A stretch of 31,525 nucleotides of DNA from Pelargonium nanum (GCA_036897485.1 JAYMTF010000698.1:1-31525); one strand, 5' to 3'. Positions 1-12,963 are shown, counted from the first letter of the stretch. Notes: generated by a model not told the origin, from the letters alone. Translations and numbers: made by a program.

Positions 1-3000
1 ATAAATCTATTGTAATTTTTAGTTTCAAATTTAAATATGAGATAATTTTTTTTTAAAAGCAAATATGAATAATCTTAATTTAATATAAATATTATTTTAT
101 TAATTTATGACTACATCTAAATAATAAATCTAAAATTTTTATAATATATTTGAAAAACTAACATTATTTTGCCTATTACTCATATGGATTAATAAAATTG
201 TTTTAGTATACAACTTTTATGGAAAAATAAAATATATTAACTAAATTTATGGTGTTATTCAACTTTTTTTTCCTAATTATATTAAGTAACGATGCTGCCG
301 GTTCAAGTAATTTTGTTTAATTTTTCTTGGAATAATATATTCCACTATAAGATTATAAATGAATGTTGAATATAAAGTTGAAAAATAGATGTCGAATATA
401 ATCACTTTATTGTCACAAGTTCAAGCCATATTCATGACTATTTGAAATTCATTAGAATTTAGTCGAAAAAAGACGAATGGACAAAAAATTGATAAATCAA
501 TCGTAAGACATTATAAATTATTTGTAATATTTAAAATATATGAATACCCAAGCAAAACTGGACTAAAATACTAGTTCTAATATATTTAGACTCAGTCAAT
601 TTCTTGGCCATATTAGGTGTGGCTGCTTTGAAGATTCAAAACTTCTAGTAAAGTGCAAGTTTTGTAGATCATAAATACTCATATTTGGGAGCATTGTCTT
701 TGCTCAGTGTTAAATATATATTTTGTAATCAAGTATCTAATTCTGGACAATCTTTCAATACACGTACTAAGATAATTATAGGTGTAACATTGTTGATTAT
801 CGTGTACTTTTCACATTACAATTTTTGAATACATATATATAAGTTTTAGAAGAGAAATTGAATATATGAAAGAAAATATATTTAAATCTTTTGAATTTTT
901 TTTGCAAAGAGTATTTTGTGAATTTAAGAACATAAAAATACATTTACTTACTAAATATAAATGTTATACAAATAAAAAAATATAATTATGTGTTTTAAAA
1001 CAATAGAGTTGGATATTGATCCATAATTACTTTATAACTTTTAAATTGATCTTCATTTAACCTGACACTATTGTTGATAACATTGACCAAAAGGCAAATA
1101 TTGTGATGTATTGTTAATTTGTTACCTTGTGTCAGTAATTAATTGACTAATAGGAAATTTCTACATTTGAGTGTAATTTTTGGGCTATATGAGCGATCCA
1201 ATTAGTTTACGCGGTTCCTAAATCCACAAATTTAATAGTCAACCCATAACCCATGAAGTGATATATATATATGGTCTCCTCTATTAAGCCCATTTTGTGT
1301 GTGTAAAATTAGCCATAATGATGCCCAAAACAACACTCCCATATCTAAACCCAACCCAACCCATCACTGTACTCTACTAATAACTGCTCAGCCCAATTTT
1401 TCTCTTGTCCACATAAGTTAGGACATGTTTGGCAAACCGTTCTAGTCATTAAAAAGACCTATTGTTGGGACCCATATAGAATATCGGTCGACCTCACTTC
1501 CATCTCTAATAATTAGATGTTCTAAATATTCGATCAGGTTGGTTGACCCATGATTGACATGAGTTAGCGTGCGTATTTAATTTTTTAGAGTTTCTTTTCA
1601 ACTTTCTTTCAGACGTTAGTTTATCAAACAAATTGTTTATTCTCTACCGACATTTTACATCTTTGCCGTTAACTTCACAAATATTTGAACTATATAGACA
1701 TTTGAAATGGAGAATCCAAATAAGGCCTTAATTCACAAGTCAGTTAGTATCATGATTCTGAGTTTTTGATGATGGTTGGGCAATGCAGGGCATGGTCCAC
1801 GTAATGTTCCAACTTCCAAGCAGCCTTGGAATTGGGCAACGTTTTCATGGTAGGTAGTTAGAGTAACATGGTTTCTCATGACAACTAATGTCAATTGTTG
1901 GAACTTTGTGTGCATCACTATAATTATATATTAATGACGACACCAACTAGTAGTAGTCGGTCCAAATTTACTTCTACACGTGCGCTCACACTATTAACTA
2001 CTACTATTATCCATCATCTATTTCTCTACCCATTTATTGCCCCACAACACATAAAATCACTACTCATCACCGTACGTAATGCAGACCTAGCTACCATACC
2101 CACAACTATAAACTATTATATATCTATATACATATATTCAGAATTCAAGTTGTGTTCTTAACCTAATGATTTAGAGATTAGGAAGGGGACAGAGAGTAGT
2201 GAAAATATATAATTTTGTTCACACGGTGCTTGTTTCTTGCTGCAACTAATTATGAATGCGTTGACAGTAAGGTGAGGTAGTAGTAGTAGTGAGAATTAAC
2301 TCAAATCTATGGCGAGATTGAGATGACTATGGCCTGACACCACCTACCATATATGGTTCTCACCTTCCATCTCAAGATTATATGTGTCCATTCATTTTCG
2401 TAATACTTCTTGATGATGCTCTATTTTCTAATACGCTTGGCATAAATGGTTTGTTGACGCGGTTTAAATAATCACACAGTCGAGTACATGGTACACGGCC
2501 AAAAAAGTTCATACAACTTGTTTTGGTCCGAATTCATACGTTAAACACTCTCATGTCAATCAGAACCCTAGCTACTCGGGAGGCAAAAACCAAAACATAA
2601 TCAAACACCCTAAAAATGCCTCTTGCATACCGAAGGTTTGGATATTGCATGTATGTATGAGGAATATTGAGTTCTCAGAAAATAGACTTACTAGTCGCGC
2701 GTTCCACACGCTCTCAACATAAGGGATGTGAAGATTTAAAAGTATTGGACTCTAAGTATTGAGGAAGGGAGCATGAGTTACCTAGAGCCTCTTCATGCAC
2801 TCTTCATGTGGTGTCTTCCAACGTATCTCGCCTAAGCATGAGGTTTCTAGCCATCCTACTATGGAACTAAGTTCTGTCACGAAGATATAAACCTCACACT
2901 TAAGGCCATCATTTTCAATGCTTAGAGTCTCTTATGGGTGTTATGAGGAGAGAATGTGTAACATGACTTAATATTTTCTTTAGCTTTTTATCATACAATG

Positions 3001-4190
3001 CTCAACATCTATTATATATATATTGGGTTCTAAGAAGGAAGAGATTGTGAAGTTGTGAGAATTAGCATTAGGTGCTAAACTTAACATCTTCTTCTGATCA
3101 TCTCTTCCTGCAAGTTGTTGTCGCATCATAGATTTTACAACTGCTCATACTTATAGTAAATTAGAGATGATGGTCAACTTCTAGTTGTTAAAGTTTTAGT
3201 AGCTGAAAGTTGATTTTTTTTTTAATTTTTTTTTAAATACAAGATTGATGCCCTATTTCTTTATTTTATTTCAAATCATGTAGTTTATCTTTGCACAATC
3301 ATGAACACGTACTATTATTATTGGTTTGTTAAATAAGGTGAACAAAATTGAGTATGAATTGTTTACTTTTCATTAGATCGACCGTTTTTGTGCTATTATC
3401 CCTTTCAAAATGATTATATTCTACCCATATTTACGGGACACTAGAATTACATTTATTCATCTATAAAAAAATTGTCAATATCAACTATACCTTGATCGTA
3501 TTTTAAAATAAAATGTTCAATTTTTATAAGCATTCTCCAACTCAATTGATTTCTTGCCACGACATTGATGACATAATTGTAAGGTCTCAAAGACATGCAT
3601 AAGTCGTTTGAATAACAAAATAAGAGGTTTACCGAGAATAATTGAATGATATTTATTTAGCATTTAAATTGAGCTTTTAAAACTCAATTAACATTCGATC
3701 GAGTCTCATCATAACAAACACGACTTAATGATTTAATTATCCAACAAAATCTAAAATAATAATTCCAATGAAATAAATGTATCAGGTTTATTTGAGATAT
3801 TTTTATTATTTTTTGAAAGCACAAATGATATCTTTCAAAAAATTTATTTTCAAACCTATTATTGTATAAAACTAAATTTCCAGCTTATTCAAGTTATTAA
3901 TTTACAGAATATAATTCTTCAATTTTTTTTTACAGAATATAAATGATTTTTATTTTGTTTTAATTTTGTTAGGCCAAGTCTAATTTTCAGATGGAATTAC
4001 CAAACAAGCTTTTGGAGCCTCTCCGTAACTTCAGTGTAGATGCCCTAAAATCAATAATATTATTTAAAAAACGAACGTGCATTTTTTTTTAGTTGTACCA
4101 TAAGATTAAAAGAAATAAAAAAACAATTAGGAGATAATCTGTGTGTTCATCCAAAAAAATAAAATAAAATAAAACAAAACAATCTATGTG
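1..4190. other. AT-rich intergenic region, no gene supported
   Basis: This 4.2 kb stretch is strongly AT-rich, with poly-A and poly-T runs, and holds only short open frames that resemble no protein I know. The two longest, near 1733-1918 (-) and 1895-2161 (+), are low-complexity or have no recognisable motif. A small imperfect hairpin lies at about 1798-1850. The part from 2500 to 3150 is slightly less AT-rich and could be a decayed transposon, but I see no terminal repeats or coding remnants. The right part is presumably the upstream region of the Pumilio gene. Confidence 0.6.
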
Positions 4191-4195
4191 AAATA

Positions 4196-4204
4196 AAACC
4201 CTAA
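4196..4204 (+). promoter_or_regulatory. Telo-box (AAACCCTAA) upstream of Pumilio
   Basis: The motif AAACCCTAA reads across the line break at 4200. Telo-boxes are common near transcription starts of plant translation-related and housekeeping genes. Here it lies about 470 bases before the Pumilio start codon and just before a pyrimidine-rich leader (about 4295-4368), a fitting position for a core promoter. The assignment is inferred from sequence and position only. Confidence 0.45.
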
Positions 4205-4369
4205 AGTCCCCTTCGTAAGAACAAATGCCATTGGAATAGATCGGTGCGGTCAATTCTTACATCCAACGGCTCAGATCTGCCCAGCGCTCGTGCTTATCAC
4301 TCTCTTCTTTCACTCGTCTGTTTCTCTCTCTGTCTCCCTCTGCGTATCTCTTTCACTTTCTCTCTCAAG

Positions 4370-4438
4370 ATGGCTAAACTCACAATTCATAATCTCTATC
4401 ATCGCTCTTCACTATCCAATCTCTGCACTCGCCACTGA
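4370..4438 (+). other. Possible upstream ORF in the Pumilio leader, 22 codons
   Basis: An ATG in a good plant context (A at -3, G at +4) follows the CT-rich leader and opens a 22-codon frame closed by TGA. A second very short ATG frame starts at 4525. Both lie between the probable promoter and the Pumilio start codon at 4672. If retained in the mature leader they could dampen translation of the main frame. A leader intron could remove them: a TTTTCAG acceptor-like site sits near 4564-4570, but I see no clear matching donor. Confidence 0.3.
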
Positions 4439-4671
4439 ATTTAGTGCTAAATCTATGTCTTAAAAATACCTCGACACTTCGTCCTTTTCATTCTGATTTT
4501 ATTTTGGATTACAATTTATAAACGATGGGTCGGTTTTATCGAATTTGTTGAATTTTTTTGCTCTTTTCAGCGTTAGCACCAAACCAATTTGATTTTCGAC
4601 GAGATTTAGTTGGTTCCCAGCTGAAAGATTCAATCTTTACCGAGTTTTAGCAACTTTTTTCATCGCCTGTT

Positions 4672-7600
4672 ATGATCACCGATAGCTATTCGAAAATGAT
4701 GTCCGATGTTTCAATGCGATCGATGCTGAAAAATCCCGATTTCAGTAAGGATTTGGGTATGCTGATTCGCGAGCAGAGGCGGCAGGAGGCGGTCAGTGAT
4801 CGAGAGAAGGAGCTCAGTATGTACAGAAGCGGGTCGGCGCCGCCCACCGTCGAAGGCGCGTTGAGTGCCGTGGGAGGTTTGTTCGACGCCGCCGCTCTAT
4901 CGGGCTTCCAGAAAAGCGGTGGGCAAGGGTTCGCGTCCGAGGAGGAGCTCCGTGCCGATCCGTCCTATGTGAATTACTACTATTCCAACGTCAACATGAA
5001 TCCGAGGCTTCCACCACCGTTGCTGTCCAAGGAAGACTGGCGGTTTGCGCAGAGGATGCACGGCGGCGGCGGTTCGGGTGTGGGAGGAATTGGGGACAGG
5101 AGGAAGATGAGCAGGAATGGAGGAGAGGAAGGAGGGAATGGAAATAGGTCACTGTTCTCAGTGCAGCCAGGGTATGGTGGACTGGAGGAGAATGGGGTTG
5201 AAGGAAAAAGGGCTGGTGAATGGGGTGGAGATGGTTTGATTGGGCTGACAGGTCTGGGTCTGGGTAGGCAGAAGAGCATTGCAGAGATCCTTCAGGTGAA
5301 AAGTTTTAACATTTGACTGATTTGTTTGGATGTTTCTGTTCAATGTTTCAAATTTTTTTAGTTTTATGACTTGCTTTAAGATATACTGTTGCTCATGTTG
5401 AAGCATTAACTATTGGATTGGTCAATTATATCTGGTATCTCACTTGGATCATTGTTTGGAAATTTTTGTGAGTTGTTAATTGTATATGGTGTGATAGTTT
5501 ATTTGACACCCCAATGCATTCCGAGGTTTAATGCCAGATTGTGTGTTTTTGTTTGGCTGCTTATATTAATATACTATTTTCTTTATATAGGTTATATAAT
5601 TTATGACACCATAGGTTTGCAATATAAGACCTTGTTAGGATCAGATTGGTATCCCCTGTTTATGACTGGATCATAAGGTTTCTGTTTTTGAATATCCATT
5701 AATTGCTTCTAGTTGCTTCATTTTGTTCCCTCCTCAGTAAGCTTTCCATCAATTATGTCATACTTAATAATGGTGTAGATGTGGTTGTCATTATGTGCCA
5801 AAAAGTAGAATCGGTTATTGCGGTAGTGCTTGTGTTATTGCGAAGATGGTGTCTGAGAATGCGGTGTGGCTAATAGTTTTTCGGAGATTGGTGACCCAAT
5901 TGGGTATCGCCAAATTGAGAGAGAATATCTCTCTTATCTGGCTTGACATTGGGAATATTCGCCTAAACTTCATCTTTAATATGTGAATGAGAACAATTTT
6001 TCTGTTCAAGTTTTACGTTTCTGCTCATATTTTGTTTCTTTTTCCGTTAATTGGGGTATTTCTTTTAATGCCTGCTTTTTAATTATCAAGTGTTTGAAAT
6101 TGAATGGAATGATACTGCTGCCCCCTCATCTCTTCTTCAAGTGTGTGTATGTTGATATGCATTTTTTTCCTGCATATGTCAAAGTGGTTTTGACCATGCT
6201 TTTCATCTAGATTGGCATGTTTAAGTGATGCACATAAATTTGCCAGTTTCGCCTTTTTTGATGTTTATACTTCATTTCTTGCTAATTTCTGCTTTAGTTT
6301 ATTTTGATCAATTTTCTTTTCCATGCTGCTATACATGTCATTTAAGTTAAAAGTTCAAATGCAGGATGATATTAGTCAGCACCCCTCTCGTCCCGCTAGC
6401 CGCAATGCATTTGATGACAGTGTCGAATCGCCTGAAGCTCAATTTGCTCATCTGCTTGAGGGTGCCTCTTCTGCTCAAAACATCACTGCATCAGCTTCGC
6501 ATTCTTATGCTTCTGCTTTAGGTGGATCCTTGTCGAGAAGCACCACACCCGATCCTCAACTTGTAGCTAGGGCTCCTAGTCCTCGCATTCCACCTGTTGG
6601 AGGAGGAAGGGCCAGCTCTATCAATAAAAGAAGTATTAACGGGCCTAACTCATATAATGGTGCCTCATCAGGTTTAAATCAATCAGCAGAACTTGTAGCT
6701 GCTTTTTCTGGCATGAATCTATCACCAAATGGTATGGTAGATGAAGATAATCATTCACGGTCTCAGATTCAACATGAGATTGATGATCGCCATAACCTTT
6801 TCAATTTACAAAATGACCAGAGCCATATGAAACAACACCCCTACATAAATAATTCTGAGTCCAGGCGTCTTCATCTAAACTCTGCTACCCAAGCAGTTAA
6901 AGGCATGTATCCAGATATGGGTAAAAATAATGCGGTTGGGATGGACCTGAAAAACTCTTCCTCTCCAACTCTGAATGGAGGAAGTTCACCTTCTCACTAT
7001 CGTAATATGGATAACTTGAATTCCTCAATTCCAAACTATGGCCTTAGTGGTTATGCCATTAATCCTGCATCGCCCCCCATGATGGGCCAGCTTGGGAGTG
7101 GTACTTTGCCCCCTTTGTTTGAAAATGTTGCTGCTGCTTCTGCGATGGGAGTGAATGGTTTGGATTCCAGAGGACTTGTTGGTGGATTGTCTTTGGGGCC
7201 CAATTTGATGGCTGCAGCAGCGGAGTTACAAAATCTTAGTAGAGTGGGAAATCAAGTGCCCCTCATGGATCCTCGATATCTTCAGTACTTGAGATCAAAT
7301 GAGTATGCAGCTCAACTTGCTGCTCTCAATGACCCCACAATGGATAGGGAAGGTTTGGGCAATTCATACTTGGATCTACTTGGACTTCAGAAAGCTTACC
7401 TTGGCCAGTTGCTTTCATCTCAAAAATCACAGTATGGTGTTCCCTACCATGGTAAATCTAGTGGCATGAATCATGGTTATTATGGAAATCCAGCATTTGG
7501 TCTTGGAATGTCATATCCGGGAAGCCCATTGGCAGGCCCCCTTCTTCCAAACTCTCCTGTTGGGTCAGGAAGTCCTGTCAGACATGGTGAACGGAACATG

Positions 7601-10600
7601 CGTTTTGCTTCTGGGATGAGGAATTTAGCTGGTGGCGTCATGGGAGCGTGGCACTCGGATGTTGGTGGTAATTTGGATGAAAGTTTTGCATCCTCTTTGC
7701 TGGATGAATTCAAGAGCAACAAAACTAAATGCTTTGAGCTATCAGAAATTGCTGGTCATGTTGTTGAGTTCAGGTAGCTTCTTTGGTGAACTCATCCCTG
7801 TCAACCCAAACCTCTGTAGTCTGTACATCTAATATTTTTCTTTTTGCTTTTATGACAGTGCTGATCAATATGGTAGTAGATTTATTCAACAAAAACTAGA
7901 GACTGCATCACCAGATGAGAAGAACATGGTTTTCCATGAAATCATGCCTCAAGCCCTATCACTAATGACTGATGTTTTTGGTAATTATGTGATTCAAAAG
8001 GTACTTGATTTTTAAGAGACTATCTCCTTTTGATATGCTTTATTGAGATTGTATGATTACAGGTTACTCTGCTCAATATACGATGTGCTAGATAATTATA
8101 AACACTTGCATGTGGCTAACAATTTCCATCTGTGTTTAGTTTTTCGAACATGGCTCTGCATCCCAGATAAGAGAACTGGCTGATCAGCTGACTGGACATG
8201 TGCTAACCCTCAGTCTTCAAATGTATGGTTGTCGAGTGATCCAAAAGGTAGAGTAATCTAGTAACCCAAAGCATGACTCTTAAATTTTACTGAGATGTCT
8301 TCCTTGTTTTATACCTTAGTGTTGTGCTCATGACATTGCTGGTTGAGAATTATCCTCCTATTCCCAATCAACTGTACTGGCAAATACTTAGTGGATCATT
8401 TTTCTCCTGCGTCCTGCTCCATACCTAGTTTGGTTGCTAGGTTGTTGGTGATGCATGCCAGATAATTATATTATATTCTTATGGGAATTCCCTGTACTCT
8501 AGAATATCACCTAGCTGGTTTTGACATAATACTCATTTGACTAGAATGGTGACTGCACTCTTAACTTTATCACACATAACTTTATCTCTGCAGTAGAATT
8601 AACTTTTTTCTTGGCCATCTAGTGCTGATAGACTGAATGAAAACATGTTTTACTGATGCTGTGTTATTGCAGAAGGTTGTGGGGTTAACATACTTTGTTC
8701 TAATTTTTCAGGCCATTGAAGTTGTTGATCTGGACCAGCAGACAAAAATGGTAACAGAGCTGGATGGTCATATCATGCGCTGTGTCCGAGATCAGAATGG
8801 AAACCATGTCATACAGAAGTGTATTGAATGCATTCCTGAAGATGCAATCCAGTTTATTGTTTCAACATTTTATGATCAAGTTGTGACATTGTCTACTCAT
8901 CCATATGGCTGCCGTGTCATACAGGTCTAGATACCAAGCTTTTCTTATCAAGTGCTATGTCTATATGTTTGTATGCTTTTGGTAATATATTTTACGTTTC
9001 ACTCGCTATGATGATATACATGTACGCACTAAAAAGGTTGAGCTGTAATGTTACAGAGAGTCCTGGAGCACTGCCATGACCCGAAAACCCAGCATATAAT
9101 GATGGAGGCCATTTTCCAATCTGTTTGCATGTTAGCACAGGACCAATATGGAAATTATGTTGTTCAGGTCTGTTGTCTATCTGGAACCTATTCCTTGTCA
9201 CTTCTGTATATGTGAGGCTAGAGTCTCGGTCAAAGTGAGGATTTTCTTCTTTTCATATTTCCTTGAGATGGATGGTATAATTTCTCGAGTGGTTCTTAAT
9301 ACCTTTTCTATGTATTGATAATTAATGTTCCTTGTGAAATCGTATTGTTCCATTTTGTTTAAAGGTATAAATATTTTTCTTTTTGTTTCGAAGTTGATGT
9401 CATACCCATTAGTTTATCATCATTGAGAGGTAACACTCATTTCATGCCCCTTACAAATTGTTCATTTAGAACACCAGTCTTCTACTATTATGCCTTTTAG
9501 TCTTCATGAAAATATGTCTTTTCAAAACTTCTGTTTGGTAGAACTGTGGTTGAAGTCCACTGGATAGACCAGTGTCTGGTTAAGGTATTAGTGAAGCCTG
9601 TCATGAGGAGCACCAATGTCTCCTCTTTTGTTTAGGATCTTGAAACAGCCATTAGTCCTTTTGTATTTGAAATTGAAATTAAAGAAGTCAAGGTTTCAAT
9701 TATCTTACTCCATGGTCTGGTAACCTGATGGTTGGTCACACACACATTCATCTTGTGTGATTCCTTATCTATGCCAAATACTTACTAAAATTGAACCTGG
9801 AATTTTATTTGCTGCTGCTACATATGCTTACAGAACCCATATTAGGGCTATTGTTGGACCTGCTATTTTTATTTTTTCAGAGGTTACTCTTCTCTATGTA
9901 CACTTCATGTGTGTCCATTCTGGTGGACTACGGTTTACAGTATATCATTTAGTATATATAGTTCTTTCTTCTAACATCTATAATTCTTTCTTCTTGTTTT
10001 CACTTCTTGGCTTGTAATTGTTACCATGTATTTTGCAGCATGTTCTGGAACATGGGAAGCCAGATGAGCGTTCAGCTATCATTAAGAAATTATCTGCTCA
10101 GATTGTTCAGATGAGCCAACAGAAGTTTGCGTCCAATGTTGTTGAGAAGTGTTTAAGTTTTGGATCTCAGACAGAACGCCAGGTCCTTGTGACTGAGATG
10201 CTTGGTACAACTGATGAAAATGAACCTCTTCAGGTTTGTGTTTTTTCCTTTCCTGTAATTAAGGTGCAAAATGGTTGAACCTTCACACTTATTATCTCTT
10301 AAAATTGATTTAGTTTTGTTTGATTTTTTATTATTATTTAGATTTAACATATATTTTTTTTTATTTGCGTGCCTCATCTCTCTCAACCTCTGTAATAACT
10401 TAACTTGTGTGGTTCACTAAAGTTTGCTTTTGGGGTTCTCAACTCAAAGGGAAACTTGTATAGCTATTTTATTCTATTCATGCAAGTGTTGAATCATATC
10501 TCAGTGAAGTGTAGAGAGTAACTTTGTCTAATATTTTTATTAACCTAACCAGGGATGATTGATTAGTATAATATAGCAGTTTGATCCTGAGTTCTTGGAT

Positions 10601-11340
10601 CTTCATCTAGGATGTGTTGGAAGGATATGGTTCTCAAATATTTTAATGGGAGCTGTGTCATAGCATTGAAGTTCTCGTCACTTCTATTATGTTTTCATTA
10701 TCATGTTCTATTTGTTGTCACTTTAATGCCAAATCGTCCTTGCCTTCAAAATTTGTTATGAATAACAATATGGAAGTGAAACATTTTTCCATTTTAAGAA
10801 ATCTGGTATTGTTTTTGTTTTTTCCTTCAGGTTTTACGAACTTACCTTACCCTGCGATGGTTAATCTCTGACTGTGTTGCATTTGCTTTTGTTCTTGCTG
10901 TGTTCAGGCGATGATGAAAGATCAATATGCCAACTATGTTGTACAGAAAGTGCTGGAAACTTGCGATGACCAGCAACTTGAACTGATTCTCAACCGTATT
11001 AAAGTTCACTTGAATGCTCTGAAGAAGTACACTTACGGGAAGCACATAGTTGCGCGTGTCGAGAAACTAGTTGCAGCTGGGGGTACTTCTCTAACTCATA
11101 CTGCTTATTTCAATTTTCCAGTTTTGTGTTGCACCTAACTGCACACTCTCACTCTCATAGTCTCTGTCCCCAAGTATTTATATTATGGCACGTGAAGATG
11201 TTTTTGTTAGTCACAAAATTATTCTTGCCCACATGGAATTATTTTCTAACAAATGGCTTTATTTTTCAGAGAGGAGGATTAGCATTCAGACTACTACTCC
11301 ACATGCGTATGCATATGCGCATCCACATCCCACAACTTAG
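4672..11340 (+). CDS. APUM: Pumilio-family RNA-binding protein (APUM1/2/3 type), 9 exons, 1015 aa
   Basis: Exons read from splice consensus and frame: 4672-5295, 6365-7773, 7859-8000, 8140-8247, 8712-8924, 9057-9167, 10039-10233, 10908-11082, 11270-11340; the total is 3048 nt, an exact 1016 codons. The N-terminal half is a low-complexity NABP-type region with the plant Pumilio signature [19 protein letters not shown] near residue 52. The C-terminal third (about residues 660-1000) has eight PUF repeats. Their RNA-reading triplets are S-R-Q, N-Y-Q, C-R-Q, N-H-Q, C-R-Q, N-Y-Q, S-N-E and N-Y-Q, the canonical set for UGUANAUA-like sites in mRNA 3' ends. The protein ends shortly after a conserved GERRI motif. 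The family represses translation or stability of target mRNAs in the cytoplasm. The start is the first in-frame ATG before the conserved NABP region. Intron 1 is 1069 bases long. Which of APUM1, 2 or 3 it matches best cannot be settled by eye. Confidence 0.93.
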
Positions 11341-11937
11341 ACGACGGTGTAGGAAAGGAAGACATTGTACAGCTAACTGAGGATAGTATGGGCAAACCTC
11401 TCTCTTTTTTCTTTCATTTCATGTCTAGTAATGGCCTTATCTATTTATTTAGATGGATAGGAGCTTATTCAGAATAAAAAAACTGTCGGTTGTACTTAAA
11501 ACTGTACATTGTTAGTTTGAGGATATACCTAGAATCAGGCTAGCTGAGGCTCAGATGGTGAAGGACACCAGATGCCCATGCAGAGGAGATAAATTACTGT
11601 ACAAGTTTTAAGGGTGTAAAATGGGAGGTGGTAGTGAATTTGTGATCTCGTGACTGTACAAAATGTTACCGGGTGAGAGCCTTGTGTTCATTAGGAGAGA
11701 CCAAGAATTTTTATATGTATGAGATCTTTATATTACTCTCTTTTTTAATCTAGCGAACTCTTTCTCCAAAATATATGGCTCGAGTTTTACTTGAGATGTA
11801 TTGAAATGCATGCGAGGCTACGTTACTTGTATGAGATTGAATGCATGCTTATATACGATAGGTTGTTGCTGTGATACATATTCTGTATTTGTTATCTGAA
11901 TCTTACATGCGCAAATGGCTATGTACGATGTCTTGTG

Positions 11938-12015
11938 AATCTAAGGGTTTGCATATTACGACTGATAATTATTTGTTTGATCTTTAAATCTAAGTATTTG
12001 CATATTACGACTGAT
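11938..12015. repeat. Direct repeat pair, 29 bases, period 49
   Basis: The copies at 11938-11966 and 11987-12015 both end in GCATATTACGACTGAT and differ at about two bases. The spacing suggests a local tandem duplication whose intervening half has diverged. Confidence 0.75.
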
Positions 12016-12764
12016 TACTCGAGTGTCCCAATAGGATTTTGGCATTTTCAGTTTGGCCAGATTGTGATGTTCTGATTTGTAGTTGTTTGGGATTTAAAAG
12101 GTCAAGATTCTGATGTGTTTTAATGGTTTGATGTTTTTTTTCTCTGAATTTAACTTAAGCTCATACACTTAATTTGTAACCTTTTTTCAAGATCATGGTT
12201 TATTTTTTCACAACGGTTTTTTTAGTGAAGTGTAATTAACTTATACACTAGTTTTTAAATGTCATGGTTTTCATTTTTAGAGAACTTAAAGAAGTTATTT
12301 AATGTTGATTAAGAAAAAGTTATTTAGCAACATTTTTTTATTTGTGTTCTCATGAATATTTGCTTGAGAAACTTAAAATTAAATAGTAATAAAACAATTT
12401 TGGTTAGTAAAAAGATATATACTATAAATGTGGTACTGACGTGTAACATCTTACTCGTCATGTTTTCTAAAATAATTTTCCAAATCCACAATACAGTTGT
12501 ACCATTTTCTTAATTATGTTGGCTCAAACGAGAGAAATTTATCTCTATTACTCGAAAAAAGATAGACCTAAATACATCTGTAATTATGCAAACTACGAAA
12601 CTCAATTCAAAGAACTCTAATATGATCAATAAGAAACACTAAAATAAAATCATTTTGAATGATAGCATGACTTTATTTCATACTTCTTTTTTTGGCCTGA
12701 AATTTAGATACCAAACATGACAATAATCTTAAAAAATTAAATAAATTGGTTATCAGGAGATGAG

Positions 12765-12894
12765 TTGGCTTCAGTTGAGTAAAAACAATTTTCAAATAGA
12801 AAAAGGAAATCTAACCTCAATTGTAATATTGGCTTCAGTTGAATGAAAAACAATTTTCAGATCGAAAAAGGAAATACAACCTCAATGTTGATAT
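12765..12894. repeat. Tandem duplication, about 64-66 bases, two copies
   Basis: Copy 1 (12765-12828) and copy 2 (12829-12894) both begin TTGGCTTCAGTTGA and contain CAATTTTCA followed by GAAAAAGGAAAT. They differ by a few substitutions and small indels. The array ends about 70 bases before the TATA box of the HABP4-type gene, so it lies in that gene's proximal promoter. Confidence 0.8.
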
Positions 12895-12963
12895 TGGAAG
12901 GTTCTTTCCTCACAAGTACTTGCCGGTTAAGGAATCCTATTCCAATTGATCCTCGCAAACCCC

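Larger units (their letters stand above)
11341..12963. other. Pumilio 3' region and spacer with short duplications
   Basis: The first several hundred bases are the likely Pumilio 3' UTR. They contain three copies of ACTGTACA, starting near 11501, 11596 and 11653. The AATAAA nearest the stop is at about 11474. Farther right are a 29-base repeat pair (11938-12015) and a tandem duplication of about 64 bases (12765-12894) that abuts the promoter of the next gene. No coding sequence is supportable here. Confidence 0.5.

Noticed and set aside
1895-2161. 88-codon plus-strand frame rich in threonine, isoleucine and tyrosine
   Set aside because: Low-complexity translation of AT-rich DNA with no motif and no promoter or splice context.
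4980-5279. Proline-rich 99-codon frame antisense to Pumilio exon 1
   Set aside because: It is a shadow of the glycine-rich N-terminal region of Pumilio.
5413-6210. Several frames of 63-87 codons, one hydrophobic, inside Pumilio intron 1
   Set aside because: They lie in a T-rich intron; hydrophobic translation is expected from T-rich DNA and no family is recognisable.
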